Assembly (NCBI GenBank): GCA_017654935.2
Contig: CM065704.1
Location: forward strand, 22,091,682-22,155,681
DNA length: 64,000 nucleotides
Reading direction: 5' to 3'
DNA from: Phymorhynchus buccinoides
Lineage: Eukaryota; Mollusca; Gastropoda; Neogastropoda; Raphitomidae
Made by a program: the position numbers and the translations under genes
Notes under the pieces: generated by a model
What the model was told of the DNA's origin: nothing
The model's database searches: none
What the model saw: only the letters and a program-made list of their open reading frames with translations
Shown: positions 1 through 10,347 of the stretch, piece by piece
How the letters are laid out: every line of letters begins with the position of its first letter
Numbering within the stretch: position 1 is the first letter of the stretch

Positions 1-1345
1 CGCTGCCTGTTTCCACCATCATGCTCACTGTTTCCGCTGTCACGCTGCCTGTTTCCACTGTCACGCTCGCTGTTTCCGCTGTCACGCTGCCTGTTTCCAC
101 TGTCAAGCTGCCTGTTTCCACTGTCACGCTGCCTGTTTCCACTGTCACGCTGCCTGTTTCCACTGTCAAGCTGCCTGTTTCCACTGTCACGCTGCCTGTT
201 TCCACTGTCACGCTGCCTGTTTTCACTGTCAAGCTGCCTGTTTCCACTGTCACGCTGCCTGTTTTCACTGTCACGCTCGCTGTTTCCGCTGTCACGCTGC
301 CTGTTTCCACTGTCACGCTGCCTGTTTCCACTGTCACGCTGCCTGTTTCCGCTGTCACGCTGCCTGTTTCCACTGTCACGCTGCCTGTTTCCACTGTCAC
401 GCTGCCTGTTTCCACTGTCACGCTGCCTGTTTTCACTGTCACGCTCGCTGTTTCCGCTGTCACGCTGCCTGTTTCCACTGTCACGCTGCCTGTTTCCGCT
501 GTCACGCTGCCTGTTTCCACTGTCACGCTGCCTGTTTCCACTGTCACGCTGCCTGTTTTCACCATCATGCTCATCAAGTTGTTTCCACTGTCACGCTGCC
601 TGTTTCCACTGTCAAGCTGCCTGTTTCCACTGTCACGCTGCCTGTTTCCACTGTCACGCTGCCTGTTTCCGCTGTCACGCTGCCTGTTTCCACTGTCACG
701 CTGCCTGTTTCCACTGTCACGCTGCCTGTTTCCACTGTCAAGCTGCCTGTTTCCACTGTCACGCTCGCTGTTTCCGCTGTCACGCTGCCTGTTTCCACTG
801 TCACGCTGCCTGTTTCCACTGTCACGCTCGCTGTTTCCGCTGTCAAGCTGCCTGTTTCCAGTGTCACGCTGCCTGTTTCCACTGTCACGCTCGCTGTTTC
901 CACTGTCAAGCTGCCTGTTTCCGCTGTCACTCTGCCTGTTTCCACTGTCACGCTGCCTGTTTCCACTGTCACGCTGCCTGTTTCCACTGTCACGCTGCCT
1001 GTTTCCACTGTCACGCTGCCTGTTTCCACTGTCACTCTGCCTGTTTCCACTGTTACGCTGCCTGTTTCCACTGTCACGCTGCCTGTTTCCGCTGTCACGC
1101 TGCCTGTTTCCACTGTCACGCTGCCTGTTTCCACTGTCACGCTGGCTGTTTCCGCTGTCACGCTCGCTGTTTCCACCGTCACAATTGCTGTTTCCGCTGT
1201 CACGCGGGCTGTTGCCGTTCATGCTGGCTGTTTCCGTCGTTATGCTCACTGCTTCCAACATCATGCACTCTTGTTTCCGCTGTCATTTTCGCTGTTTCCA
1301 TTTCCATGCTCGCTGTTTCCTCTGTCATGCTTGCCGATTCCATTG
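1..1345. repeat. 21-bp minisatellite
   Basis: About 60 copies of a 21-bp unit close to GTTTCCACTGTCACGCTGCC plus one base run from the window edge to about 1345, decaying at the right end. Variants exchange CAC for AAG, CTGC for CTCGC or CCACT for CCGCT. Because 21 is a multiple of three and the unit lacks stops in several frames, long open frames (a seven-residue repeat such as TVTLPVS) appear on both strands. I read these as artefacts, since the copies vary in nucleotides without favouring one frame. The left end is outside the window. Confidence 0.95.
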
Positions 1346-1505
1346 CCATTCTGGATTATGTGGCAAGGGGGCAGGAAGGTTTTGAATCCCTCCATGAGAT
1401 CAGCTGAGGGTGATCTTTGAACAGGAGGGAAATAATTTCAACCGCCTCTGACATGTCGACATGCTGCTCCTGTAGACATGATCATTGATATCGCGTTTAC
1501 TTTAA

Positions 1506-1742
1506 CCCTTTCACCGCCAGCCATATTTCAGCCATAAATTTCCATTAAATTTACCTGAGTACAGAACAAAATCGTCTGCAGTATTGGGGATTCTTCTGTG
1601 ACATATATAAAATAAGGTCTATCCTTACTTCCCAAAACTACGAAAATAGGGTCTTTGGATATTAGACCCCAATTGGATGCTTTTTAGTGACATAGGTGTT
1701 AAATCACTGTGGTGCTAAAATGCGACTTTGGCGGTGAGCGGG
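1506..1742. mobile_element. piggyBac-like MITE, copy 1 (TTAA flanked)
   Basis: About 237 bp bounded by TTAA at 1502-1505 and 1743-1746, with ends CCCTTTCACCGCCA and its imperfect inverse TGGCGGTGAGCGGG. The TTAA duplication and CCCTTT ends are the hallmark of piggyBac-type non-autonomous elements. It shares its interior with the copies at 16948, 22907 and 31072. Confidence 0.8.
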
Positions 1743-2065
1743 TTAAGTGTCAAAGCCAAAAGAAAAAGATAAACTAAGATGTAGTAGAAACATTAGACAA
1801 GGGGAAAATGCCAATGACTAACAATCATTATCTGAAACAAGTAAGTGGTAGAGTAGCTCAGATGAGTCAGCAATTACTCAACCCGAGTTTGTTCCTGGCC
1901 GTAGTAGACAGGGTTTTTTTGTTTTTTGGTTTTCTTCCTCGTCAATCTCCAGTAGACTTTATGGTTCCATTAGACCATTTGAATGTGTTAGTGCTTGAAC
2001 CAACAACAACAAAATTTAAAACCTCAAGATCAAGGTCAGCACAGTTATATTTTGTACACAGGATG

Positions 2066-2215
2066 GTCCTTAGTGGTGGATCACCTGGATCACCCTCATG
2101 AACACCATAAGGAACACCCTGAATCACCCTCAGGCTGATCCAGGTTGCTCATGAGGGTGATTCAGGTGATCCACCACTGAGGATCACCCTCAGGAACAAC
2201 CTGGATCAGCCTGAG
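2066..2215. repeat. imperfect palindrome cluster
   Basis: Several inverted copies of GTGGATCACCTGGATCA and CACCCTCAGG-type words lie between 2066 and 2215. Examples are TTAGTGGTGGATCACC against GGTGATCCACCACTGA, so the region can fold into a long hairpin. It is probably a small fold-back element. No target duplication was identified. Confidence 0.6.
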
Positions 2216-2387
2216 GGACATGTCTGCTGCTTGGTTCAGACACTCAGGTCAGATCAGGTCAGATCTTCAGGGCAGCCAGGCCTCACGGCCTCTTGATGTG
2301 CCCTATCTTTTGATTGTTTGTTATTGTGGCTTTGTTCATTAATCAGATTGGCACCGCTGTGGCGCTTTTTGAACTATCATTGTCGTC

Positions 2388-3195
2388 TTAATCATAATTG
2401 TATTTAAAAACATTAATTTTGGGGTCACTATCTAGGAGGTTTTTGAAATGGTTAATGTTGGAAGCAAGTTTAGTTTGTGCAGGGAGATTGTTCCAGTGCT
2501 GGGTGACTCTATTAGAAAAGAAGTTTTTTCTCATATTAGTTCTACTGTATTGGGTTAGTATTTTTAGATCACTGTTACGGGTTCTCAAATCGTTAGACAA
2601 TTGAAACAAATGCTTGTTAGTTTTGTCAGGGTTATTCAAAATTTTATATACAGTTATCAAATCTCCCCTTACTCTTCTAAATTTTAAGGATGGTAAACTT
2701 AGCTTATGAAGTCTGTCCCCATATTCCAAATTTTGTATTGATTTTATTAATTTGGTTGCTCGCCTTTGTACCCTTTCAATTTGTGTAGATTGTCTTTTAA
2801 GAAAAGGGTTCCAAATTAGATTTCCATACTCAAGATGAGGTCTTACTAAACTTTTATATAGGTTCAAAAAAACTTCTGTATTTAATTCCATAAAACTTCT
2901 TCTAATTAAACCCAATATTCTATTGGCCTTGTTTACTGCTGTTATAATGTGTTTATAAAATTTGAGTTTAAAATCAAATATGACTCCTAAGTCTTTTTCA
3001 TCTGAACAGGTTTCCAAAACATGTTTAGCTGAACCGTGGGAACTATGATTTCATAAGTCTCATTTTGATTGCCATAGCCCACATGCATGACTTTGCACTT
3101 TCCTGCATTAAAATAGAGATTCCACTTTTCTGACCATTCCATAAGTTTATCTATGTCATTTTGTATTATGTCACTCGTTTCATTTGATAATGTTA
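2388..3195 (-). pseudogene. LINE reverse transcriptase C-terminal remnant
   Basis: The minus strand reads about 209 residues from 3017 to 2388 that match the tail of a non-LTR retrotransposon reverse transcriptase. Visible landmarks are KDLGVIFDFKLKF, ANRILGLIRRSF, YKSLVRPHLEYG, IERVQRRATKLI and FSNRVTQHWNNLPA. The coding continues upstream to about 3195 in another frame (DIDKLMEWSEKWNLYFNAGK, KVMHVGYGN), so a frameshift lies near 3030. The catalytic YxDD block is not present, so this is a 5'-truncated, frameshifted dead copy. The lack of most of ORF2 fits normal target-primed truncation. Confidence 0.9.
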
Positions 3196-4300
3196 AAAAT
3201 GTAAAAACAAAAACAAAACAACTCTACACGAGCTTTGCAAAATGGTCCAATACGTTTTTGTTACCACAGTGAAAGAGACTATTTATTCCGGTTTTAATGC
3301 AAGTAATCTCGATTTTAAAGTGAAACTATGAGTATCACCCAAAGGACGCAAGCAGGACCGGGGTTAAGATGTGAAGGGAAGAGGAGTTAGGGGGTGTAAA
3401 GGGCAAAGGACATATCAGCTGCTCGGTTCAACCGCTCGGGAACTTATCTGCCGCTCGGTGATCCTCTTGTTTTAACTTCTTTTTCTTTTTTCCCCACCAA
3501 CCCTCCCCTCACCCCCTCACCCCCTTCTCCATCCTTCCCCCTCCCGCCAGACAATCTGGGACGAGTATTGTTTTGAGTTCTGTGTGTCGTTCTGGCTGTC
3601 TGTGTATCAATTTTCTCAAAAACTACTAGATGGATTTTAATATGTAAAGTTTTTTGTTTGTTTTTTCTCTTTTTATTCTTCTTATAATCACGTACAGTAC
3701 AAAACTTTCACTTCTCTAACTCTGGGACAACCGCTGTCAATGACCACTGACTGACCAACTGACTGACAGGCCAAAATTGGCCAACACGTCTTCAGTGTTA
3801 ATCACTGAAACAAAGAAATTTCCCCTAGTTCACCAATCACAAATCGCCTTTCTCGTACAGCTAACAGCGAAAAACATCTAAAAATTTGATTCACATGCTT
3901 TTCAACTTGTTCAAATCGTTTAAATTGTTTTATTAAGGCAACTAGTAAAATCGTTTTCTTTGGTTCAAACGCGGCGTAACAATCAATCACGTTAAGATCA
4001 GATTCTAGTTTTGTTTCAACGTTTTGTTTTCAAGATTTTCGCATTCATCTAAACCCTGCTTTCTTGCTTAGATAATAAAATAAAAAAGAACATACATTTA
4101 TATATAAAAACACAATAATTGGAAAAGCATTACCATTCTATGAATACCATAAAAAATGCGTGTAGCCTACCGAGGTTCTGTTGGTATAGTGGCTTCCGAC
4201 AGTTCTGTAGACACACGTGGGCAAGTGCTAATTTTAGAGGGTAACGTTATCACGTGATGTTATCACGTGACAAACGTCTAAAAAGTTTTTTTAAAAACAA
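3196..4300. other. unassigned intergenic DNA
   Basis: No exon or RNA gene is visible. It contains a short CT-rich tract (3465-3550). A stretch at 3580-3640 resembles the dispersed sequence around 8160-8260, 32440-32540 and 38290-38420 (variants of 'tcaattttctcaaaaactactggatggatttt'). Confidence 0.5.
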
Positions 4301-4306
4301 GACATA

Positions 4307-4565
4307 AACTAGAGCGTTAAGACGCTAAATCACCAACCGCGCGGCAGCGTTATTCGGCTCCAGTGACCTTGACCTTTGACCCATAACTTTCATTATCGAA
4401 CTTGGCCTAGATCTTCTTAGTACCTACCCGCATGCAAAATTTGAGCACCCTAAGTCGATCCGTTCAAACGCTAGACAGGATACATACAAACATACAAACA
4501 TACAAACACCACCTCAGACACGAGTGAAAACATTACCAATCCGCTCTCTACGATCACGGTTGGTA
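4307..4565. repeat. dispersed repeat with DR1 motif, copy 1
   Basis: The segment from ACTAGAGCGTTAAGACGC to ACGATCACGGTTGGTAA recurs almost identically at 4783-5160 in the same orientation. It carries TGACCTTTGACCC, which is a perfect DR1 nuclear-receptor type half-site pair. The family is unknown to me. Confidence 0.8.
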
Positions 4566-4782
4566 AAAAAGGAACGCATCTTGCACAGAATGGTAGTAAC
4601 TATTACAAATATTTTCATATAAGTCAAAACAGGGTTGTTGTTGTTTTTCAACATATGGTGAACAAAACCAGCATAAAAAGTTCCTGGTCTTTTTATTTTT
4701 CGAACATTCATAAAAGAAAGCTAACAACGACCTTTTCCCCAGCAGATTCAGTCAGTGGATAAGTAAAAATAAATAAATAACA

Positions 4783-5160
4783 ACTAGAGCGTTAAAGACC
4801 CCGCACGTCACGTGTCAAAATCACGGTTTTCTCGTGTTTTCCCTCTTGTAGCTAGTAAGGAATCTTAAGAAATCTTCGTAGTATAAGAGGGAATGTGGCA
4901 CGTGACGTGCGGGGTCTTTAGGACGCTAAATCACCAACCGCGTGGCAGCGTTATTCGGCTCCAGTGACCTTGACCTTTGACCCATAACCTTCATTATCGA
5001 ACTTGGCCTAGATCTTCCTACTACCTGCAAAATTTGAGCACCCTAAGTCCATCCGTTCAAACGCTAGAGAGGATACATACAAACATACAAACATACAAGC
5101 ACCACCTCGGACACGAGTGAAAACATTACCAATCCGCTGTCTACGATCACGGTTGGTAAC
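4783..5160. repeat. dispersed repeat with DR1 motif, copy 2 (interrupted)
   Basis: This is the second copy of the 4307-4565 repeat, split after GCGTTA by the MITE at 4795-4918. Apart from the insert the copies align through the ACATACAAACATACAAACA run to ACGGTTGGTAA. Confidence 0.8.
4795..4918. mobile_element. 124-bp MITE with TA duplication
   Basis: Perfect terminal inverted repeats AAGACCCCGCACGTCACGTG and CACGTGACGTGCGGGGTCTT flank a short core. TA sits on both sides (4793-4794 and 4919-4920). The paralogous copy at 4307 gives the empty site, which fixes the ends. The Tc1/mariner class is inferred from the TA target. Confidence 0.85.
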
Positions 5161-5252
5161 TACTATTTTGTCTCGATAGTTCGAAGTGTCTAGACGCCGT
5201 TGTGTAAACAATCCGACAGTTATTTTGTTTGTTATCATTGTAATCAAATAAA

Positions 5253-5254
<2 letters not shown>

Positions 5255-5313
<59 letters not shown>

Positions 5314-5530
5314 GCGTGCGTGTGCGCGCGCGTGTGTGTGCGCGCGCGCGTGTGCGTGCATGTGTGTGTGTGTGTCAGTGTGTGTGTGTGTGTGTGTCTG
5401 TGTATGTCTGTGTGGTGTGTGTCTGTGTGTATGTGTATGTCTGTGTGGTGTGTGTGTGCGTGTCTGTGTGGTGGTGGTGTGTGTGTGTGTGTGTGTGTGA
5501 CTGGTGTGTGTCACGTGTGTGTGTGTGTGT

Positions 5531-5573
<43 letters not shown>

Positions 5574-5575
5574 GT
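5255..5575. repeat. (GT)n microsatellite with GTGC and GTCT variants
   Basis: About 320 bp of GT dinucleotides with GCGC, GTAT and GTCT interruptions. Cys-Val and Thr-His open frames in all phases are translations of the repeat. Confidence 0.97.
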
Positions 5576-5814
5576 GTTATTACGTTTTCTGTATCGATAT
5601 GACAATATACTGAGTAGTTTATTATTTCAGAAAAAAAATCTGTAGATGACACTTTTCCACCAAAGCAACTTTGGTTTAAATCCACCTATTAACTTTTAAA
5701 TAATCCGTATCTTTAACACTTTCAAATCTTATTCACAAGGATGACGTAAATAAGGCTCGTCATGTGGTAAACCTAACACTATGGTTCGCACCTAGACTGC
5801 GTAAGAACCATTCT

Positions 5815-6010
5815 GCCAAGTGTCGGGTTTGCGAGTGCGCTGGTTCAAGTCGAACCCAGCTGTTCACAGTGTTGTATCCTTGGGAAAGATATGTACTTTA
5901 CTGGTCCTTCGGATGAGACCTAAAACCGAGGTCCCGTGTGCGAACGCACGCACAAAATCAGCGCACGTTAGCCACTATTATGTACGAGTATTGTTGTTGT
6001 GTGCCGGTGG
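5815..6010 (+). repeat. tRNA-type SINE fragment
   Basis: GGTTCAAGTCGAACCC-like box B sequence is followed by CCTTCGGATGAGACCTAAAACCGAGGTCCCGTGTG. The last part matches the body of the SINEs at 48990 and 13813. The 3' part diverges before 6010. Confidence 0.6.
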
Positions 6011-6041
6011 AATGGATGACACGAACTCACAAAGCATGCAT

Positions 6042-6277
6042 CCCGTGTTGCATGAAAAAAGGTAGCTCGTAAAAATAAGTAGCTCGCTACTATGACAGTG
6101 TGTATTTGCGACATTGAGCATGAACCACAAACTTCACTTTTTTCTAGGGTTAGGGATAGGGTTAGGGTTAGGTAAATGGTTAAAGTACAGAAAAAGTGAA
6201 ATTTGTGGTTGTCGCAAATACAGACTCTTATAGTAGCGAGCTACTTATTTTTACGAGCTACCTTTTTCATGCGACAT
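6042..6277. mobile_element. inverted-repeat element with TTAGGG core
   Basis: Long inverted arms (GCATGAAAAAAGGTAGCTCG against CGAGCTACCTTTTTCATGC, then the TAGCTCGCTACTATGACAG and GTATTTGCGAC parts) surround a centre of about five TTAGGG-like units (6145-6175). It is probably a fold-back MITE. Confidence 0.75.
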
Positions 6278-6419
6278 CCCGTACGTGCGCCTGCAACTTG
6301 ATAGCAGTCTGAGCCATCTTTGAGTGTATTTGTCTAAACGGAGACTTTCGGCGTGGAGCAGTGCCCACGCCTGAACACACACATGCGCAAGCACACACAC
6401 ATACGTGACACACACATAC

Positions 6420-6420
6420 A

Positions 6421-6464
<44 letters not shown>
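6420..6464. repeat. (AC)n microsatellite
   Basis: Uninterrupted AC run directly abutting the LINE tail at 6465. Confidence 0.95.
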
Positions 6465-6465
<1 letters not shown>

Positions 6466-6628
6466 TCTTTCCCCGCACTATTCCTCAGTGGAACAGTCTT
6501 CCCGAGCAAGTTGCCTCCAATCAGTCACTGGATGCATTCAAAACAGCTCTCCATAAACACCTCCACCAGCCCACCCTGTCTCAATCACCCCCTCCCCCCC
6601 CCCCTTGCCCATTCCTCACTTCAAACTA
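6465..6628 (+). pseudogene. LINE ORF2 C-terminal tail fragment
   Basis: The plus strand encodes FFPRTIPQWNSLPEQVAS, then SLDAFKTALHKHL. This is the usual ending of CR1/Jockey-like reverse transcriptase proteins, followed by a proline-rich stretch and a stop at 6627-6629. Nothing upstream of the (AC)n run belongs to it, so it is a severely 5'-truncated insertion. Confidence 0.85.
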
Positions 6629-6799
6629 AATTAGCGAACTAGGGGCCATAGATCAAAGTAGTGGTAAATGAAGGGCTGGAGCTGTGCCGGTCGGGGTTCG
6701 ACCCCGGAGGCCGCTACGGTAGCCGGATTGGTCCTGCCTAGATACTGCGAAAGGTCTGTGGTCCTTCTCTGCATATGCAACATGTGTGGCCTTACTGTC

Positions 6800-6970
6800 A
6801 CACATGCCCCCCCCCCCCCCCCCCCTATTCCTCTGCATGCATCATGTGGGGCCAGAGTTTCCCTGGCTGATCCGGGGGGACTTAACGGTCGTGCATGACA
6901 CACCCCTGCATGCATCATGCGGGGCCCGGGTGTCTCCGGCTAGACCGGGGCATTTAACGGTTGTGTATGA
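6800..6970. repeat. two-copy direct repeat
   Basis: The word CTGCATGCATCATG, followed by G-rich sequence and ACTTAACGGTCGTGCATGAC or ATTTAACGGTTGTGTATGAC, occurs twice about 75 bp apart after a poly-C run (6807-6825). Confidence 0.6.
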
Positions 6971-7198
6971 CTTTTATCTCGTCTTTCCCTCACATGTCTC
7001 CCCCCATTATAAAATTGATTTCCTTAAAGTTATAAATGTATTTCACAAAATTATTATTCTTTTACATGATATAACAAACGGAGTATCATAATACTAAATT
7101 TCTGACTATTTTGGCTCTCTCTTTTCCCAATAATATTTAATCCTATCTCACTATCTACCCTATCTTTGCTGAACTTATTTTGTTTCTTTTTCGTACTA

Positions 7199-7284
7199 CC
7201 CCCTAAAGTGCAGCAGAATCTTCAGCGTGATGAAGTTGGCTGCCTAAGGCGAAGAAGAAGAAGACACACACACACACACACACA

Positions 7285-7324
<40 letters not shown>

Positions 7325-7325
7325 T
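7199..7325. repeat. hairpin-family fragment plus (AC)n(CT)n
   Basis: CCCCTAAAGTGCAGCAGAATCTTCAGC and following bases match one arm of the hairpin at 43092-43271. They are followed by (AC)n and (CT)n at 7262-7321. Confidence 0.7.
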
Positions 7326-7390
7326 TTATCGAACTGGGTCAAGGCCGCTTTTTAGGTCACGACGAGAATGAATGAAAGGAAAAGCGCGTT

Positions 7391-7454
7391 CATTGGCCGA
7401 GGCAACAAGGAAATTCGGCCAATGGAGGAGCGTCCAAGCATGTGCAGAAAAAAA
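7391..7454 (+). promoter_or_regulatory. candidate promoter / 5' non-coding exon of the SH3BP2-like gene
   Basis: Non-repetitive DNA carries an ATTGG box at 7392 and a CCAAT box at 7419, 27 bp apart. A consensus 5' splice site AAAA|GTAAGT follows at 7455. This would suit a CCAAT-driven start with a non-coding first exon, 2 kb upstream of the first coding exon. No TATA box or initiator could be assigned and no expression data exist, so this is a candidate only. Confidence 0.25.
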
Positions 7455-7459
7455 GTAAG

Positions 7460-8797
7460 TATACTCTCAAGGGGATAAAACATGGTGAAATAGCCTTTAA
7501 ACGTGAACAGCAAATCCTAGTTCGATGCAACACTCAATGATTCACAAAATATTAAAATATTGATTAAACAAAATGGTCAAAGACAAAGTAGGAACCGAAA
7601 CTTGTGAGAGTTTCAGTTTGGAATGTATTGTCTACAAGTACAACTGTACAAGTACAACCCTGTCCCTGGCATGTGATGTTGTTTGTTCAGTTGTACAAGG
7701 AAGATAATAATTTGCGGGTTTCCCCTCTCTAGCCAGTCTAAGGCCTACACACAACGTGTATCTAGTGCACACAGCGACTCGAGTCTATGTTTAGTGTGTA
7801 CATGAGTCATTCATTACCGGACAAGCTGGATTTCCCAAAAACTGATGATAAGGAAAATACATTCTGTACAGGATGTTGACCAAGACTAGTGATTTTAATC
7901 TACCACTGTACTTGGCTGACCAAAGTTTAATTAGAGATAAACCAGTAGGCTAGAAGAGGAGTGCTCTGGGCTAGGCTAGGCTAGTTTTGTTCACGTCAGT
8001 TCATCATCTAATAGTGGGTACTAATACAGTAATAGTTGTTTTACTTTTAGGCAAGAGAAGCAGACGAGAATAAGTCACATTTTTATTACAGTAAGTCCAT
8101 TTTGGTATATTGTTACCCCCGTTTAAGAGTGAAAAGGGAGTATATTGTTTCGGCGTTGTCTGTTTGTATGTCAATTGACTGTCTGTCTGTCTGTTCATGT
8201 CCATTCTATCAAAAACTACTTGATGGATCTCAACGATACTTTGTAGGATGATGGAGTATGCCATGTGCGAGCGTAAGTTCGAAGATGGAGTTATTTTCCT
8301 CTGTTTCTAGTCCTGGTTCTGTTTTGCATACATCAAAGAAGCAAGGCTATGAACTCGATGGAGATGGGAGAGCGCATCGAGAGTTGGAAAATAAAATACT
8401 TTATTTTTTTAAACTGTACTGTCTGGTCACTGTTCAGACAGTGTTGACCCAGAAAATGTTTGTGAAAGAATGTTCTTGATTTTGGTGTGTGTGTGTGTGT
8501 GTTCGCAATGCCATTGATTTAGTGGAAGTAACTGTGAGTAGTGGTATATGGTGGTGGCACACTGACTTGGGGTAGGTGGAGGGTGGGTGGGTGGGTAGGG
8601 GGCCGGGAGGAAGGCAGAACAGAGAGAAGGGATCAATGGTTTGGAGTGAATAATAGTGAGGGGAGGGGGTGGAGGGTGGGGTTGAGATTGGGAGGAAAAA
8701 AATTTCTTTTTCTTTTTTTAAATGGAGAGAAGGTTCAAGTAAGCAACACACAAACGTGCGGATGAAGTAAGGTGAGATTAGGCCTGCAGTGCTAAGG
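7460..8797. other. intronic or upstream DNA without recognised features
   Basis: No exon is recognised. A short (GT)n sits at 8484-8502 and a G-rich tract at 8570-8700. A sequence related to the dispersed 'aaaactacttgatggat' repeat lies at 8205-8260. Confidence 0.4.
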
Positions 8798-9092
8798 GAA
8801 AAAAAAAATGTTGGTTTCCTGTTTATTTACCTACCCTAGTTTTTGGCTGCCGACCCTAAACGTTTTTTGGCTGAATGGGAAAAAAAGAAAAAGAAAACGA
8901 AAGTAAGCGAGCAAACAGAAAAAGAAAACATACGTGCAAAAGTATACTGCTTTGTTTTATCAAAATATATAAATATATTCACACACATGGACCGAACACA
9001 AGATTAAAAAAAAAAAGCAACCAAAAAAAAAGCCTAGTTGTAGTACCTACCTACCCTATTTTTCAAACTGATGAAACCCCCCAAACAGATAT
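8798..9092 (+). repeat. dispersed 300-bp repeat, copy 1
   Basis: The block from TAAGGGAAAAAAAAAATGTT through CTACCCTATTTTTCAAACTG to CAGATATAC is repeated in inverse orientation at 15398-15712. A-rich tracts and the GTACCTACCTACCCTA word are shared. The family is unidentified. Confidence 0.8.
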
Positions 9093-9189
9093 ACTTTTTT
9101 TTTGCCTAATAGTTATTGTTATCAATGTTGATAACTTGAGGCTTCAGCTTTTGGTTTTTTAACAGGTATTTTTCTTTTTTTCTTTTCAG

Positions 9190-9242
9190 TTTTGCAAAAT
9201 GCCTAGCATTAGCAACATCAGTGAACAGTCGTACGATCGTAG
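9190..9242 (+). other. possible 5' exon of the SH3BP2-like gene
   Basis: A strong acceptor (polypyrimidine tract then TTTTCAG, 9183-9189) precedes 53 bp ending TAG|GTCCTC. Joined to the next exon, its ATG at 9199 starts a frame different from the PH/SH2 frame and runs over the main start codon. In the main frame it ends in a TAG. So if it is an exon it is 5' UTR with an overlapping upstream ORF. The donor is weak. Confidence 0.3.
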
Positions 9243-9500
9243 GTCCTCTGTATGTCTGTTTGTTTTTGTTCTTGAATGAAAATTGAAATATTGTATAATT
9301 TTTAATCTGACAACTTCCATCTCTCTACAAACCAACGACTTATTTTTGTGTGTGACTGTGAGGTAATTTGTTGTCCCAGTAACATGTAATTTTTTATTTT
9401 TTTTAAAGTTACAAAAAAAGAAGAGCAAATCAAACTTATAAATAAATGCCTTTTTAACAATCAGTTTTGCTTTTCAAAATTTCAGGCAGACATTTCCGGG

Positions 9501-9558
9501 ATGGCTTACAGTGCTGGAGATATTTACCAAGTTGCCCCGAGCCCTAACAAAACCATTG
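9501..9558 (+). CDS. SH3BP2: SH3BP2-like exon 1 (N-terminus)
   Basis: Acceptor TTTCAG at 9480-9485; exon from 9486. ATG at 9501 opens MAYSAGDIYQVAPSPNKTI and the exon ends ATTG|GTCAGT (phase 1). This ATG is chosen because the frame continues unbroken into the PH domain. Confidence 0.8.
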
Positions 9559-10248
9559 GTCAGTTTTTCTTTTATTTTCTTTCATTTTTTTCCATTTTAT
9601 TTTATTCTTTTTTCTTTCTTATCCTCATTTTGTTAAATAATACTAGAAGGGTGATGGTGCGTTTAGGCAATTACCCTTCGGTCCTGCTTAAAGGTCTGTG
9701 TACACGTTAACATTATTCACAAAATATAGATATTTCCCATGGCAACACAGTGTTGGGCCACTCATAATATCACTTACAATTCACTATGTTGCCATGGGGA
9801 AATAGTGATATTTTGTGAATATTACTAACGTGTACAAAGACCTAGAGGGTTAATATTGTTTGTGAGCAGGCATGGTTGACTGTAACTGGTATCAAAGCAT
9901 TTTCTGTGATTTTGTTCACAAGTTTCAATAACTATAGATATTGTTTTCCATTGGGGTGAAGGATGGACAGTGCTAATTGAGTGAAGGTTGTGTACATGCA
10001 CATTCTAGTCATAGAAACCAGCAAGCTCATTAGAAATAACTTACAGGATAATGATGTTGTAAAACATGTTGAAAAAAAAGTGTTGTACAAAACTACAAAT
10101 CTTTGAAATCTTTACATTTCATAAAGTTATCCATTGAAGTTTTTCTATTTCTGCGATTTTTTCTCTTCTTTCTTAAATCCTTAAAAGCAGCTTTCAAGGA
10201 ATGAAGGCTCTCTAAAATGCATGCATGCGCACACACACACACACACAG

Positions 10249-10347
<99 letters not shown>

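Noticed and set aside
21..1385. 454-residue open frame
   Set aside because: Translation of a 21-bp minisatellite. Frames are open on both strands and base changes show no frame preference.
4366..4383. DR1 nuclear receptor site as a gene regulatory element
   Set aside because: It is carried by every copy of a dispersed repeat, far from a promoter, so the match is probably incidental.
5008..5685. Thr-His and Cys-Val rich frames here and at every (AC)n tract
   Set aside because: Dinucleotide repeat translation.
6145..6175. Telomere or chromosome fusion point
   Set aside because: Only about five units, enclosed by the arms of a mobile element.
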